Origin: Priapulus caudatus
Taxonomy: Eukaryota; Priapulida; Priapulimorpha; Priapulimorphida; Priapulidae
Reading direction: 5' to 3'
Length of the DNA: 32,712 bases
NCBI RefSeq assembly: GCF_000485595.1
Contig: NW_014577156.1
Location: 241,377-274,088 of the forward strand
The notes under the pieces: model-generated
Databases searched by the model: none
What the model saw: the letters and a program-made list of their open reading frames with translations, nothing else
Told to the model about the DNA's origin: nothing
Made by a program: the position numbers and the translations under genes
Shown here: positions 1 through 12,065 of the stretch, piece by piece
Layout: each line of letters opens with the position of its first letter
Numbering within the stretch: position 1 is the first letter of the stretch

Positions 1-155
1 CACGAAAACGCCACACGACATAAACATAGCTGACATCACAAATAATTATACCAGTCACAACACAGAGGTCACCCACACTCGGTTCCCAGGGAGCCACCCT
101 GCCTAGGAACCCGAGGTCGGCCCGCCACCGCCTACCCTTCAACACGACTAGGTAC
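1..155. repeat. Dispersed repeat, copy matching about 14,838-14,990
   Basis: The first 155 bases align by eye, in the same orientation, with about 14,838-14,990. Shared blocks in order are AAATAATTATA, CAGTCACA, GTTCCCAGG, GAGCCACCCTGC and AGGAA-CCGAGG, separated by small indels. The copy enters from the left window edge, so its true start is outside. No coding signal is seen. It belongs to the same repeat complex as the inverted arms at 12,815 and 14,680. Confidence 0.6.
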
Positions 156-2090
156 TTGCTGGCTCATGACGTTCTGTACCAGCACAGAGCAGAGAATTAT
201 GCAGAGAAGGGTTCGATGGGTTACGAATAGCCACATGAATGCGCATACTCTCTCGTACCAACATCGCTGCATCCATTCTTTCATGCAATCATGGTGCAAT
301 CCGCTCTGATGTTCACATATTCAAGTGTTACAGAGGACAGGGCGAGCATGGGGCGCTGTACAACTTATAGTGAAAACAGCCCTAAGACCACACGGAAAAT
401 GAGAACACGCGAAATCAAACTTTTGCTCCTTGCCCCCCCCCAAATCTGTACAACCCCATCTAGTTCGCGAGTGCCTCCCTCAGTCCCAACATCGTTGCCC
501 TCTCTCGTCCCCCCCTAACATCCAAACTGTTCGCTGCGCAGCTATGGATCGTGCCGCCGACCTATGCATTTGGCAGCACGGATCCATAGCTGCCACGGCC
601 TGCATACTGTCGTAGGACGTTTCCCGCAGTCGCGTGCTCCTTGCGCGGAACTGCTTGCGCAAGCATCTGCCTCAGCGGTTAAGATCAGCACCTTCTTTCG
701 GCCAACACTTCTCGCGTATACCGGCTCATCTCGTTTTTCGTGCCGGATGACCCGCAGGTATGAATACTATTAAAACTGGTCTTAGGAGAGAAGTGTAAGT
801 AAAAACTTAGTATCAATGGTAACTTAGGCTAGGCAGCAGGCTTAGTCAGAAATAGTTGTACAAGACAGAAATTTTTTACCAGTAATGCAGTATTCATTAT
901 TTTCAATATTTCAAATTAGAGAGCAAAATGAAATTTTCTACATTTTTAAATTTTGCTATGGGAGGACCCCATACACCCCCGCCTGTTTGTCCCCCCTCCT
1001 TGAAACATTGGACGACTCTGCGGCCCCGGTTTTTGCGCGCATGCGCACAGCTTGCCAAGCCGCCGCCCCCAACACGACATACGCGCCCCTTTTTGTCCAC
1101 TTAGACAGATACCTTAGATAGGGGTCCTGAAAACGCACTCCCGCGAAACTGGCGCAGATCCACACCGACCATTCGGATGGGACGGCTTGAGGCCATCTCC
1201 AAACCGGTCCCTAAACCTTTTTTTGGAGCTGGCGCCGCCTCATGGCTAAGGACGGTAGTGGCTCCTACAAGAAAATTCCAGAAATGCGGTCCCAATTCCA
1301 GCGATGACGCGCTCGCTCATTCGGCCGCTAGCGATGACAGGCGCTACTGCCAGTATAGGTTATGTCTATCACAGAGCTTTTACGAATGCGCCTACGGCGC
1401 CTCCACCGTGGTTGGCGGGGCCTAGATGCTATCTCCGAAGTGTTCACTGGGACGCACAGTGCGGGCGCCTGACCTGCGTACGTGCGAGGTTTTACCAACG
1501 CTATCTGACCTCGCCCGCTGCCGTGGCGCGGCACGTCGTGCGAGCACCGCCGCTACGTGGCGGGCGAATACTGCGAGAAGTGTGCGCGTGGCCGTGCCAG
1601 TTTTTACACGGTAGCTAATTAGCATACTGGCCAAAGCAGCCAGCAGCATACCACAAACTCGCCCCTGCGCCGCAGCGACGGCTCTGCCAGCAGCAGCGCA
1701 AATTGCCCCACCAAGGCCGCCATAGCCGCAGCCGGTGTGTGACGCAAAACTGCGCGATCGTTACGCTTCCGAGCTATACGGCATTCGCGCGCCCGCCCTC
1801 CTTCGGCGCCGCGAATTCGTTATAGCGGGCAGCGCGAGATGCTATATACAACACACCACGGTGGGTGTGCAAGTCCCGCGGAAGTGCGCGGCATAACCGC
1901 TCTCGGCGGTCGGGGCACAACGCAATCTTTTTTGCGCAACGCACCTTTACCCGTTGGCCTCTGCCGACAATTGGCAGCCCGCGATTCGCGCCGAAGGCCA
2001 AACAACGCCGCGTAGTGGCCACACCGCACACAAATATGCTGCATTCGATTAGAGTAAATCTTAGCATTTTACCATAGAAGGAAATGCTGC
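156..2090. other. No gene recognised; GC-rich unassigned stretch
   Basis: This stretch has only short overlapping open frames on both strands, none with a recognisable domain, splice pattern or homopolymer-free reading frame. About 900-2,050 is GC-rich with many CpG. Around 950-1,010 there are runs of the type GGAGGACCCC and CCCCCCTCC, which resemble the ends of CAGGGG-type miniature transposons such as the one at 30,875, but no terminal inverted repeat pair could be found here. Confidence 0.4.
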
Positions 2091-3147
2091 CCATAGTTGG
2101 TCATTTCAGCAGGGTCTTGGCGATTCCACAAGCCTTTGACTACGCACGTAGCATAAGAGAATTGCTCGAAATGGTTTGTAATTGTTGCCAATGGCTGCTC
2201 GGCGCGCTTCTTTCTGTAGAAACCGCAGTTTGAATTTGTTTTGTTTCAGGCCCTCTACTGATTCATCGTAAATTATGGCGTGCGATAGCATGGCGCCACG
2301 AGACTATGTACATGCCATTTTCATGACATTTTTCTAGGCAGAGCCGCTTGGCTGGCTAAAGCTAGACTGCTACCCGCTTGCACGCTACCGTAACCTTCTA
2401 GCGTACTCTACCGAACCACACGCTACCTAACTCACTTCAGTGTAGCAACGATACTTGGTTAATGAAGGTCGGTTAGCAGTCTATGTAAACCCTAACTTGC
2501 GTATCCATCTTAAGAGTACGTGTATCATTTGATGGATATTGCGATGACTTAATATAGGTAGGCCATATTTCCAGCCATATCCATCGATATATCATGCACC
2601 CATAGTTGTTGCTGGCACAATATTAATGTTGTTCGATGTAAGAGTCAAAAGTAGCAAGATTACTTTTACAGCGGTGAGATAACATTTCAATAGTAACATT
2701 ATTATTTAGAGCTATTGCACAATGCTGGTTCTTGACAGTCGCCATCGCGGTTGAAGGCTAAGAAGGATGTGCATGGACGCGGTGATACGCTACCATGATA
2801 TTCATTACTGTCGTGATCCTTCCCTGGACAGTATGTGTATCGTCGAAGCTTAGCTGCTAACTGTTACTATCATGAATTCCCATGTATGTGTCCATGTCAA
2901 AGGAACAAAAGGTTATACCGCACACATGTGCTAAGCCATCTAAGATTTGTGATGCGCAAATAATAGCTTATATACTGTCGAATGATTTACTAAGAATTGA
3001 AAGCCCCTGAAATCGACTCCATAGTCTGAGACTGAGCATTATGCAGCAATTTCTAAAACATGCGTTTACCATAGATATTAATGAACGCAGTATCATGTAA
3101 TGTTCTACATGATTGGTTCAATGTTTACGTTTCCTGCTAAATGAACT
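2091..3147. other. No gene recognised; AT-rich intergenic or intronic DNA
   Basis: All six frames are closed by frequent stops. No RNA gene or repeat pairing was seen apart from short AT-rich runs. Confidence 0.5.
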
Positions 3148-3402
3148 TTTAGTGTAATTGTTCACGTTCCACAACTTAGCTTTCGGTCTAATTTCACCAG
3201 CGAAATTGTGCTTCTAAGTCTATAATTCCTCCATCGCTTTTGTTTTTTTTTTCACTCTGGCTGATTTCATATAATGTGCCAATTAGTTCCAATGAGAATG
3301 GATAACTTGATCATATGTCTAAATGCCTGAGAAATAATCGTCACAACCCATCTTTTATACACTTTTACCTTATAGATATGTTATGTAACCCTGTAGCAGT
3401 AT
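3148..3402. repeat. Direct repeat, unit 1 (pair with 3,588-3,826)
   Basis: This block and 3,588-3,826 share a long ordered series of matches: CCACAACTTAGCTT, AATTTCAC, TCTAAGTCTATA, a T-run followed by CACT, TGCCAATTA, GATAACTT-ATCATATGTC and GTAACCCTGTA. The offset is about 440 bp and there are many small indels. It is non-coding. It is either an old tandem duplication or two error-rich versions of one locus. Confidence 0.7.
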
Positions 3403-3587
3403 ATCCGCATTTGGACTACTTTTAACCAATTTCCCCCCCAATTTTGCCACTAGCGTTCAGGCGGACGTTCCGTTAAACAAACTATTCAATCTAATGCAAT
3501 CAGTCATGTATTCGGGACTAGATTTTACATCTTCATAGTCATCGTTTCACACGATTTCTTGAAATATTTTGGTTTCCTGTAATTCCT

Positions 3588-3826
3588 TTTAGTTCTATCT
3601 GAGCTTCGCCACAACTTAGCTTAGTCGAATTTCACAGCCGAAAATTGTCGTCTAAGTCTATAGTTTCCTGCATCCGTTTGTTTTTTTCACTGTTGCTTCT
3701 TTGATATCATCTGCCAATTATTGCATTGAGCAATGATAACTTCATCATATGTCGAAATCCCTGACAAATAATTCACACCATTGTTTAGACATTTACCTTC
3801 CTAGCGATTGTTAGTAACCCTGTATA
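3588..3826. repeat. Direct repeat, unit 2 (pair with 3,148-3,402)
   Basis: Second unit of the pair described at 3,148, in the same orientation. The 185 bp between the units (3,403-3,587) show no further repeat or gene. Confidence 0.7.
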
Positions 3827-4150
3827 GTCAGCCAGCTTAGACCCAGATTTGGGAATAATGTGCGACGCTTCCGGACAAAACACCAATTTTTTTTCCCACG
3901 TGTCTAACCACTAAGCCTAGCCAATCAGATTTTAAAAGAGGAACCACTTCGCGGTACATTATTACGACACATCTTGGATATCCACATGGCGCGAACAATG
4001 TGCAAACCTATAGCTAGTGCAATATCTCGGCTTCCAAACCAGCTAGACTCTCAATATTGTGTCTAAACATATGTAGAATAATGCCCAATTAGAAACATTC
4101 ACCGGCCAAAACTGTTTCAGGTGTCTTTGCAGTCGGTTGAGCATGGGGTT
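3827..4150. other. No feature recognised
   Basis: Non-coding sequence between the direct repeat pair and the region in which the frame-broken gene may begin. No open frame of note and no RNA gene is visible. Confidence 0.4.
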
Positions 4151-5184
4151 AGATGTGCGTCCATCAACAGCAACACAAATTCCTCAAGCCGGACAGACAC
4201 AATTGTAGATTTGACGATGAACACTACTATGCACTGGCCAAGGTTCACTCAGTGGAACTGCGCCTGATACACATGGGGAGCGACAAATCTTTTTATGTTT
4301 GGCGGTCTGCATAAGAGAAGGCCAATGTGGAATACGTATAGCTGACCTACTTGTGATGGTTCTGGTTGGACCACTGCGTTGACACAGCAGGTGTTGCTCA
4401 TTCAGGCACTTCCGACTCTGTTCTGAAGCCACACATATCACCAGGAACAAGACATGCCCACCAAGTGACTGAACTGGCTCTCGCAAGGCTACAGGCAAGA
4501 TGCATCGCTGTAACACAGTCTGGCGGCCACACAGTGGATCAAGCCAAGGAGCATGGCAGTTCGGTTAATGGTCGAGAGAGTCCAACCATTCAGTAGCTTG
4601 GGATACAGCTTCTAACATGGAACTTAATGGGCCATATCTTTATCAGATCACACCGCGGAGAACAACTTATCCCTTTGTACGTGGAAAGCCTGAAGGCATT
4701 CGGTTCCATGCGTTCTTCGTGTTAGACCGACCACAACTATGCACGGGTGGCTGCCGATATACATTCGCGATATGGGAGACTTCTACAGCCCCCCCAATTC
4801 TCAAGGCAGTTTAAAGAAAATGCCGCTGACTGGTCATTCAAAAAACAGAACAGGTTCTCGCGCCATGCCATAGATCAGGCCCATGAGCAGAACAATTGAA
4901 GCCGTCAAGGGCTCTGGGGGTGCAGTTGGTCTATGGAAAATCTCCGCCTTAGGGAGCATGGATGGTCTCGCGGCCTGAACAAGCAAAGATTGCCTGACAG
5001 ACATTTGAAGCATGAATAATTGTCCAATGAGGATCGAGCACCAATCATCATCATGAAGAAGGATGTCCACACAGAGGAACGTTAGGCGAAGAGGCTGTAC
5101 GTCTGGCTAATGTCATCAGCTGTATTTGTAACCCATTGCTTGACGACAGCGATGAGTTACTTGGCCCTCTAGACACGCGTAATT
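4151..5184 (+). other. Possible 5' part of the frame-broken gene, unassigned
   Basis: Short open fragments occur on the plus strand at 4,366-4,593 and 4,617-4,811. They lie immediately upstream of the recognisable remnant and share its base composition. The family found downstream normally has a long N-terminal half, so this stretch could encode part of it, but I could not match any fragment to a known motif. This is inference from position only. Confidence 0.25.
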
Positions 5185-6840
5185 GTGTTGGGATGCAGTT
5201 GTTGTGAATACAGTCCGAACAGCTTCAGGATTAGAAAAGATCAGTATGAAAAATATTTGCAAAGAGTGACAAGTGGACTGTACACTCCTCAATTCATGTG
5301 GCCAGAAGAAGAACGCCTCTTTCTCTCTTCGGTGCCCACGGAGAAAATTCACGACAAACCAGCTGGACGATCTCATTTTACTGAAGAAACGATGTTGCCC
5401 TTGTTCTCTCGCTTGACATCATAATGAGCACGAAAGAGTGACATGAGTTTATTCTTAAACGAGAAGCCATGCATTCCCCCTTCATGTGTGATGGTGGGAA
5501 GTCTATGAAAAAATCAGATCTGCTGAACATTGGTGACCCTGGACATCAGGGGATCCTCGGAGGCCTTTCGATGTGAAGCTTCTCGATGGTGCTGCTGTGG
5601 TCACTTTTTCCTGTGCGGCAGCTGTAACATTTGAAGATTATGCTAACGTGTCTTTGTTCCATACATCATGAACAGTTAGAACATGCCACAGAGTTATATA
5701 GTAGGGGCACGTATATTGCCAGCCAGCATTAAGGAATCCGAGAGGAAAAACGAGGAAAGGGCATTCGGCGAATGGTTGCCTGGGTAAGAACAAGCTCAGG
5801 AAAACTGCGGCTAAATTCCTACGTTGATGCCAACAAACAACAGAAACTCTTTGCATTTCTCTCCAACAAGGGATTGCTACCTCTGGACTGCCCTCCAAAC
5901 AAGCGAAGTCGTCATAACATCTGGATCAATGGACCATTCTTTGAGGAACCAATCGTTCGATGCCAACTGATGTGACCATGAGGAAGGCCGAAAAAACCAG
6001 ACTGCTAATTCATTATGCAAGATCGCCATATGAGATGGTGGTTACAAACTGTCTGGTAGTACTGGTTGACATGATGTTCTGAGTCATCATCATTTGGCAA
6101 GTTTAACATCTGATCGAATTGGATCCAGCTGTGCAACGTTTCGGGTTGCCTTTGGCACGGCAAAAACTTCACTATCACCCATCAATTGGATATATGCGTT
6201 TACCTGGGAAAGATAAATCCCTGGCGCTGCCCTCTCTTCCACAGCGTCCACAGGATGCGCGACACCACTTCCGCGTTTTATGGAAAGGGGTAAAAGTCAG
6301 CATGGGAAGGCATGCGAAGTGCTACCCTGAGGGTAACTAAAGCCTTCACCGGACGGATGGCGCTCACCCTTGACACCGAAGTACATGCAGATGCACCACA
6401 CTATCCATCTATTGGAAACGCTTTTACCAGTTATTCTGTATGGATAAACCAGTGATCTACAGCGGGTGATACAGCAAGCGAAAGCATTAGTACTGTCAGG
6501 AACGGGAAAGACAATGGGAGGACCATATCCACCACGCAGGATTGCATTGCTGCCACGCATGCGCAAGCGGGTGGCCTACCAGGCTGCGTATATGGTCCAC
6601 CAGTCTGCAGACCAACAACATGCCTCAAGCCCTGCTGGTTGGGGTAGACTCTTAACAAAGATGACCAAGCCATGGGTTCCAGTTTGGAACACTTTACCTG
6701 TGGCTTCAGAAGGCCTTGCAGTGACTCGTTGTCTGTGCGTTGCAAGTCTCAGGGGTAGGCTGTGGCCACTAAATGGCATGCACGAGCCCATTGGAAAATG
6801 CACTGACTATGTAGATTGTCGATGGCGAGAAGTAGCAACT
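5185..6840 (+). pseudogene. Frame-broken copy of an uncharacterised metazoan protein family (GKGKKSAW / CDHEEADTR type)
   Basis: Read across all three plus frames, this stretch gives the ordered landmarks of an uncharacterised, often multi-copy protein that I know from marine invertebrate genomes. MLPLFSRL lies near 5,393 in frame 1 and MSLFLNEKPCIPPS from 5,443. KKSDLLNI is at about 5,508 in frame 3. DVKLLDGAAVVTF and FEDYANV run from 5,570 in frame 2. LFAFLSNKG is near 5,850 in frame 3 and EVVITSG at 5,905 in frame 1. CDHEE at 5,971 is followed one frame later by TRLLIH. GKDKSLALP is at 6,206 in frame 2, DTTSAFYGKG at 6,261, and KSAWEG to VTKAF from 6,294 in frame 3. KRVAYQAAYM lies near 6,567, WVPVWNTLP near 6,673 and a cysteine-rich tail runs to 6,825. 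At least six frame changes separate them. The order and spacing match the family, so this is one gene. Its molecular function is not known to me. The acidic DHEEAD cluster recalls metal-dependent nucleases, which is only a guess. The breaks may be read errors or real decay. Confidence 0.72.
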
Positions 6841-6882
6841 GAAGTGTTGTATGGAGGTTTCATAACTCTGCTCATAATGACG

Positions 6883-7199
6883 CATTATGGATATTCTAAA
6901 TTGTATTATTGTATTTCTTGACCAGAAAGTATGTTTATACACCAATATGAGAGGAGGCTGGTTTTGGAAGCCGAGATATCGGCCACGTTCTAGGTTGCAC
7001 ATGTCCGCCATGTTGGAATCTAGATGGCGGCCCTACTTGAATATGGCTAAATGCCCATTATGGTTTGCTTGACCCAGAAAAATGTGTGTTTAGACACCAA
7101 TATTAGTCTAGCGGGGTTTTGGAAGAGGGATATTGGGCAGACTTCTAGGTTTGCTACATGTCCGCCACTGTTGGAAATCCAAGATGGCCGCTCATAAGT
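6883..7199. repeat. Two-unit tandem repeat with ATGGCGGCC-type ends
   Basis: Unit 1 is about 6,883-7,050 and unit 2 about 7,057-7,199. Both begin ATTATGG, then share CTTGACC-AGAAA, TGTTTA-ACACCAATAT, GGTTTTGGAAG, TTCTAGGTT, ACATGTCCGCCA and an AGATGGC end with only small indels. The repeat directly follows the frame-broken gene. Sequences ending in AAGATGGCCGC are common dispersed non-coding repeats in invertebrate genomes. No coding role is seen. Confidence 0.75.
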
Positions 7200-7556
7200 T
7201 GTACTCGGCAGGAAGTTGGTTCCTATCAAAAATCTATTGGCTAGGCCCATGGGCAATCATGTGAAAAAACAATCTGGCGTGGCTTTGTCCGGAACGTCAC
7301 TTACTTTGGTTAAGCTGGCCTGACTAAGGAGCCGTATCCACTATTTATGTTAAGTAATAACTTTTTGAACGAATTTCGCCCACGAATCTTTTGCACTACT
7401 CTGCTTTAGGCCACATTCGTAAAGCAAACACTATTCAAGCTCATCTGCTACCCTTCACTTTTGAAAGATTGTATGTGTCGGAATTTTTCAAGCAGCACGA
7501 CTCATGCCAGTATAAACGATACTGATGCGACACGGTATTGCTCATCCATAGACAGT
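7200..7556. other. No feature recognised
   Basis: Non-coding spacer between the two-unit repeat and the TTAA-bounded candidate element. Nothing specific is visible. Confidence 0.4.
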
Positions 7557-8148
7557 TTAAAGGAGAGTTACTTCTAACGTTCCTCAGTGGTTATCTATGC
7601 AAGCTGAATTTAGCCGTTATAATTACGCCTAGCATAAGAAATTATGCCCTAAAACTACACCCTACAGTGTTGATTACAAAACGACGGTGGCCGCCACTCA
7701 AAAAGCGCACGATCTGATAAGTTGTGCAAACCCACTTCCAGCAAGGGCCCTACAGACGAGGCGTGTTTCTTACTTATTCATTGAAAGCAAAAAGATTGTA
7801 ATATCTGATAAACGACATATAGCTTTAGTTATAATATGGGATAAATTTGCCCTAAATGAATATCGTTCGGTGAAATAGCATTTAGGTATAAATATATTGC
7901 ACTTTTGTATTAGCCCTTCGGTCTGTAACGTGCAAAAAGAATGTCCAAATACGCAACTTTGTTGCGGGTGGCAGCACGGTCGCGGGTGTCATGGCGCCGT
8001 CCAAGTTCGTAGCCGTTGATGAGGTCATTAATATATAACAATTAAATTACGGTATCTGGCTAACAATACGTGTGGGTATAGACGATTTGTTATACAGTAA
8101 GTACAGTTGTATGCCAGTAAAATTGCCTAGAGGCTACTGCCCTCTTAA
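7557..8148. mobile_element. Candidate 592 bp TTAA-target miniature transposon
   Basis: The left edge is TTAA followed by AGGAGAGTTACTTCTA. The right edge, read on the minus strand, is TTAA followed by GAGGGCAGTAGCCTCTA. The two ends match at about 15 of 20 aligned positions and each includes a TTAA, the usual target of piggyBac-like elements. Two internal blocks recur elsewhere: 7,671-7,878 matches 18,232-18,463 in the same orientation, and about 8,003-8,148 matches the window end (32,565-32,711) inverted. There is no transposase frame, so any such element is non-autonomous. The repeat family is well supported; the exact left edge is less so. Confidence 0.5.
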
Positions 8149-8890
8149 CGTTGTTTACATCTACGCAGTCAAAAGCAGCAAACATTACTTTGGTGATAGA
8201 TTGCTACACTATATGAGCCACATACAATAACAGATGCTCTATTGGTCAGGAACTCGTCCATAGCCGCCAAGATGACAATGGAAATCATGTTCTCTCTGCC
8301 GTGTCTGTCCCGGATGTTCATAAATTATTACATTGCTCCGATTTGTCAATAAATTTGCAAGCCTGAATGTCGTAAGTAGTTCTCAATGAATATAGCGTTA
8401 AAATGATGAGTTGAAAGAAAATATTGAAACCGAATACATAAAGATCGATTTGATGAAGGCCAACAGAGAATAAAATATGAACCGAATGGTTTGAATTTAC
8501 GGTGCCTACTCTGACACGACTTGTAGAATGGCATTCAATGGCGTTGTCGGCATGCCGGGGCTTTCATTATGTAGGTACGTGATATATTTTCTGGCCGCCA
8601 GAAGCGAATTTCCCAGCTAGACGTCTTGTTGCTGGATGCTTGGCGCGGAAGGTTTGAATTTTACAAACACATGGTTTTTCACTTGCTGGATTTTGATGGG
8701 GATTTTGGAAATAATACTTTTGGGAATTTCCTGGATGGACCGTAGGGAGAATGAAGGCGGGAGCTGCTAGGGTCGAACATGACCTGATCTGCCCTATGCT
8801 AGGCTAGGCCTACAGGCCTGGCTTGCCGCCTTGGTACTTAATTCAGCGATAATTTTGCTCATACTGTATGAATAATGACTTGGAACAATC
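8149..8890. other. No gene recognised
   Basis: Short frames only. There is a pyrimidine-rich stretch ending in TTTTCAG at about 8,908, which could be a splice acceptor, but no convincing exon follows it. Confidence 0.35.
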
Positions 8891-11600
8891 TATTTGTATA
8901 TTTTCAGTGTGGATTCATCCTCAGGGCATGCAGGCAAAGACAAGCGGCTGTCCGGAGGAGCTGAACCAGGTGCGACGAATTATTGCGGCGGACATTTTTT
9001 GACGATTGATCAGGCAACCATACCTATATGGCCAGCTCTTGGTCGGATAGCAAAGATGGTGTTCGTAGATTCAATGTGCCAAGTGCCGGGGGAGGCGGGC
9101 TTTTGCGTCCACTATATATTCACGAGCAAGGCAAGTTCCACCATGGCACTGGCAGAGAATGTGGTTGGAGGTAGTTCGACAGACATAATGATATTATTAA
9201 ATGGCTTCAACATGCGCTTCATCGCCGATACTCTGTTGAGCATTCACCAACATGCACATGCCAACGCTGAACACCCTGAACACTAGTGCCCGCCCAATGC
9301 ATTGGCATCATAATGAATGCCTGCCCCACGAAATGTCAATGTTGGCAGGATATTCCGAAACCATGCCAAGAACCGAAAATCCAACATTGACAAAACTAAG
9401 AAATGCCATTTTTGACTACTTTCATTTCAAAGGCTGCCACATCCTTACAATTTTGTGGAAATTGCCAGCGTATAATTTGTGACACGGCTCACAGAACATG
9501 CCTGTTATTTAATCTGGATGGACAAGTTCAAGAAAAGGAATCTGAAATTTTGCATTGAGCAAAAGAACCCCGCCGGTTTCAAGACAACCTTTGTCTGGAT
9601 TTAACCGCCCAGAGCTGGCCAAGCCACAAAACGAAAAATCTAAGTAACCTATCGCAAAAGGAAGCATGACAAGCCACACCATCCTAGTTACGTGAAGCAA
9701 TGTACTTTCCTTACGTAGATAAAATGCCCTGCGGCAGAAGTGAAATTACAAATTTTAGACCTTGTGGGACCAAGCTAGTTGAAAAATAACTGTCTCCAAC
9801 ACAGGATCTCAAAACATGCCGAGTTAAAGGCCTATCACACAGCACTCCACGTAGACAACTTTGAACTCTCTACGAATGTTAACCATCATCAAGCAAAACA
9901 CGGATCCTGTCACATTCCTGAAAGAACTTGGACAAACAGCCTTGCCGAAGGAAAAACCGTATTCTCGATTTCCGTGAGGGAGTTTCTGCCCACATTTCGA
10001 CAGACGACGAGATTATCGACTGTATGGAGCGAACTTTGCACGTACTGCGTTTGGAAGCCAAATTGTCGCTGCCATTACGTGCCCATATCGGGGGCAATAA
10101 GTGAAGCCTCACTTTGTTGGAAGATGCAGCACACCGCATTCGGAAGGCGAACACAGATGAACCAATATAACACGGGTTCATGCGTTTAATCGAGACGGAA
10201 GCACAAGAGAGAGCTGCAAGCCTTGCTTTCGGCCTCTGTGGCTAGCTTCTGTGACTCTCGAGCAGTGTTCAAAGATCTGACCGCGAGACCTAGCAGCGCT
10301 CTTCATTTGAATAAAGTGAAATGATAAACGAGTTTCAGATGATAATTGCTAAGTGAAGATGCTGGATACTAGTAGAATCTGCGCCCATCTACCCCCAGAC
10401 CAAGGAAAGAGTGACAGATTCCATGCCTTCTTCGCAGGACGGAGCGCGTACTCGCAGAGAATCGGAGTTGCTTGCCTGAGCGGCGACATGGAGAGCAGCC
10501 TTTACCTGCCAAAGACTGAGTTTTCGCAGACCTGCACCATAGAGTCAAAGATGAGAGCTCCCTGCCGGATAGCAGCCATACCATCTGTCAAGTGGATGAC
10601 GTATCAATTTCAACCTGTGAATCGAGGGCTAATCTGCAAAGTATTCCAAGAGAGCCCTAAACATCAGATGATGAGTCCAGAAACGACAGGCTAAAACAAT
10701 AGTAGTACCGATTTCCTCTATTTTCCCAGCAAGTATACTCTACTTCCAAGTTTTTTCCTGAACTGAACTGGCACTCTGTCTCTATGTCATTATCTCTTAC
10801 AGGGTCCGACTAAACTACGTTGACGCTCACTACTGGCAGCCTCCTGCGAGCGTATATGAGGGAATTATGCCTTACTGAACAAAGATTTGTTACGTCTTGT
10901 TTCAATGGATGACAAGCACAAGTACAAGGTGGGCGGGCCAACTACCCTCTTAGCAGCAGCCGAACGCGCGGGAAAAACAAGTCATTGTCTGCGTCGCAAT
11001 CAGGTGATGGCTGTTTGGGCACCATGACGTCAGCAAGCGAAAACTGAACACCTTCTGTCAACTTGTTTGTAAGTATCGTGTGGTGGATATCACTCATTAA
11101 TCGAGATAGGCCCTATCTGTCAATGAATAATGCTTGTTGTTCTTCTTCTGTTTACACAGATCTGAGGCATTCAGCGATATCCTCTGGAGAAAGTTTCTAC
11201 AACGGAAAGAGACGGATTACGTAAGATTCAAAGATTCTATGACTTGAACCCATCGTCTGCCTCTTCGGGCATGCCACGGAATTGGCCCGAAAGATCATCC
11301 AGAACATGTGGAAATGGAGGTACTATTCAAAACGCCTGAAGACCAGGATACTTTATCACTTGCCTGAAACAGCAGCCTTCACTAAAAGTATAGCCTACAT
11401 GTATTTTCGACTTTCCTGTATTTTTCAGATGTTCCACCCATTACTGCTTGATAGTATACGAGGGCGAGGGCCAGATCACGCTGGCAAACGGTACATGTCC
11501 CGGTTAAGTTGTCCATGGTTGCCCCGACTTCCCTCTCTCTCGACCTAGACGTATTGCGTGGCCCTACGCACAGCCCCAAGTAACTTCTTGGGCGAAAAAA
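8891..11600. other. Unassigned stretch with medium open fragments on the plus strand
   Basis: Open plus-strand fragments of 76 to 136 residues occur at 8,894-9,283, 9,252-9,479, 9,779-10,186 and 10,353-10,691. They are longer than expected in the surrounding AT-rich DNA and cluster on one strand, so a second frame-broken gene is possible. I do not recognise any of them. Another frame near 10,010-10,110 gives a plausible helical segment containing ERTLHVLRLEAKLSLPLR. No catalytic motif of a transposase, polymerase or nuclease is visible. Confidence 0.3.
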
Positions 11601-12065
11601 CTCAATGTAAGGGGGTTCGAGTTAACGACTTCACAACGGCAATTGGCGTCGTTGCCCTACTCAATCGCCCCGTACTGCCCGCCTGAAAAATCCACCCGAC
11701 GCAAGGCAGTCACCTTACCTTGCCCTTTGTGTAATTGCCGTCGCGGGGGGATGCCTTACATCTACTACCCTAGTTTCGTTATTAGTCAAATCAACATAAC
11801 ACGGTGCGCGGTGCGTGCTGTTAGTCTGCAATGATGAGCCTTAAAACGATAGTCGCAGGGAGGGATAATAAAGCATCGGATAAATTATTTGCCTCTGATA
11901 GCGGGCATGTGTAAAATTCTTGTTACTGTACTTCCATTAGCGAGAGGGGGTACAGGGGTCCGGTGTTTACGGTGCTAAGCTTACATGGGGGCATATTGTT
12001 TTGTACACTTAAAAGCAAACGATAGTTGATTACTCATTGGTGAGTTTTCCTTTATTTACAAAAGC
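11601..12065. other. No feature recognised
   Basis: Non-coding sequence of mixed composition. A GGTTCGA string near 11,612 prompted a check for a tRNA T-arm, but no cloverleaf could be built around it. Confidence 0.4.

Noticed and set aside
9879-10181. Reverse transcriptase or integrase fragments in the 8.9-10.7 kb frames
   Set aside because: No DD motif, HHCC zinc finger or DDE spacing was seen in any frame.
11600-11640. tRNA T-arm-like string GGTTCGA
   Set aside because: No acceptor, D-arm or anticodon stem could be paired around it.
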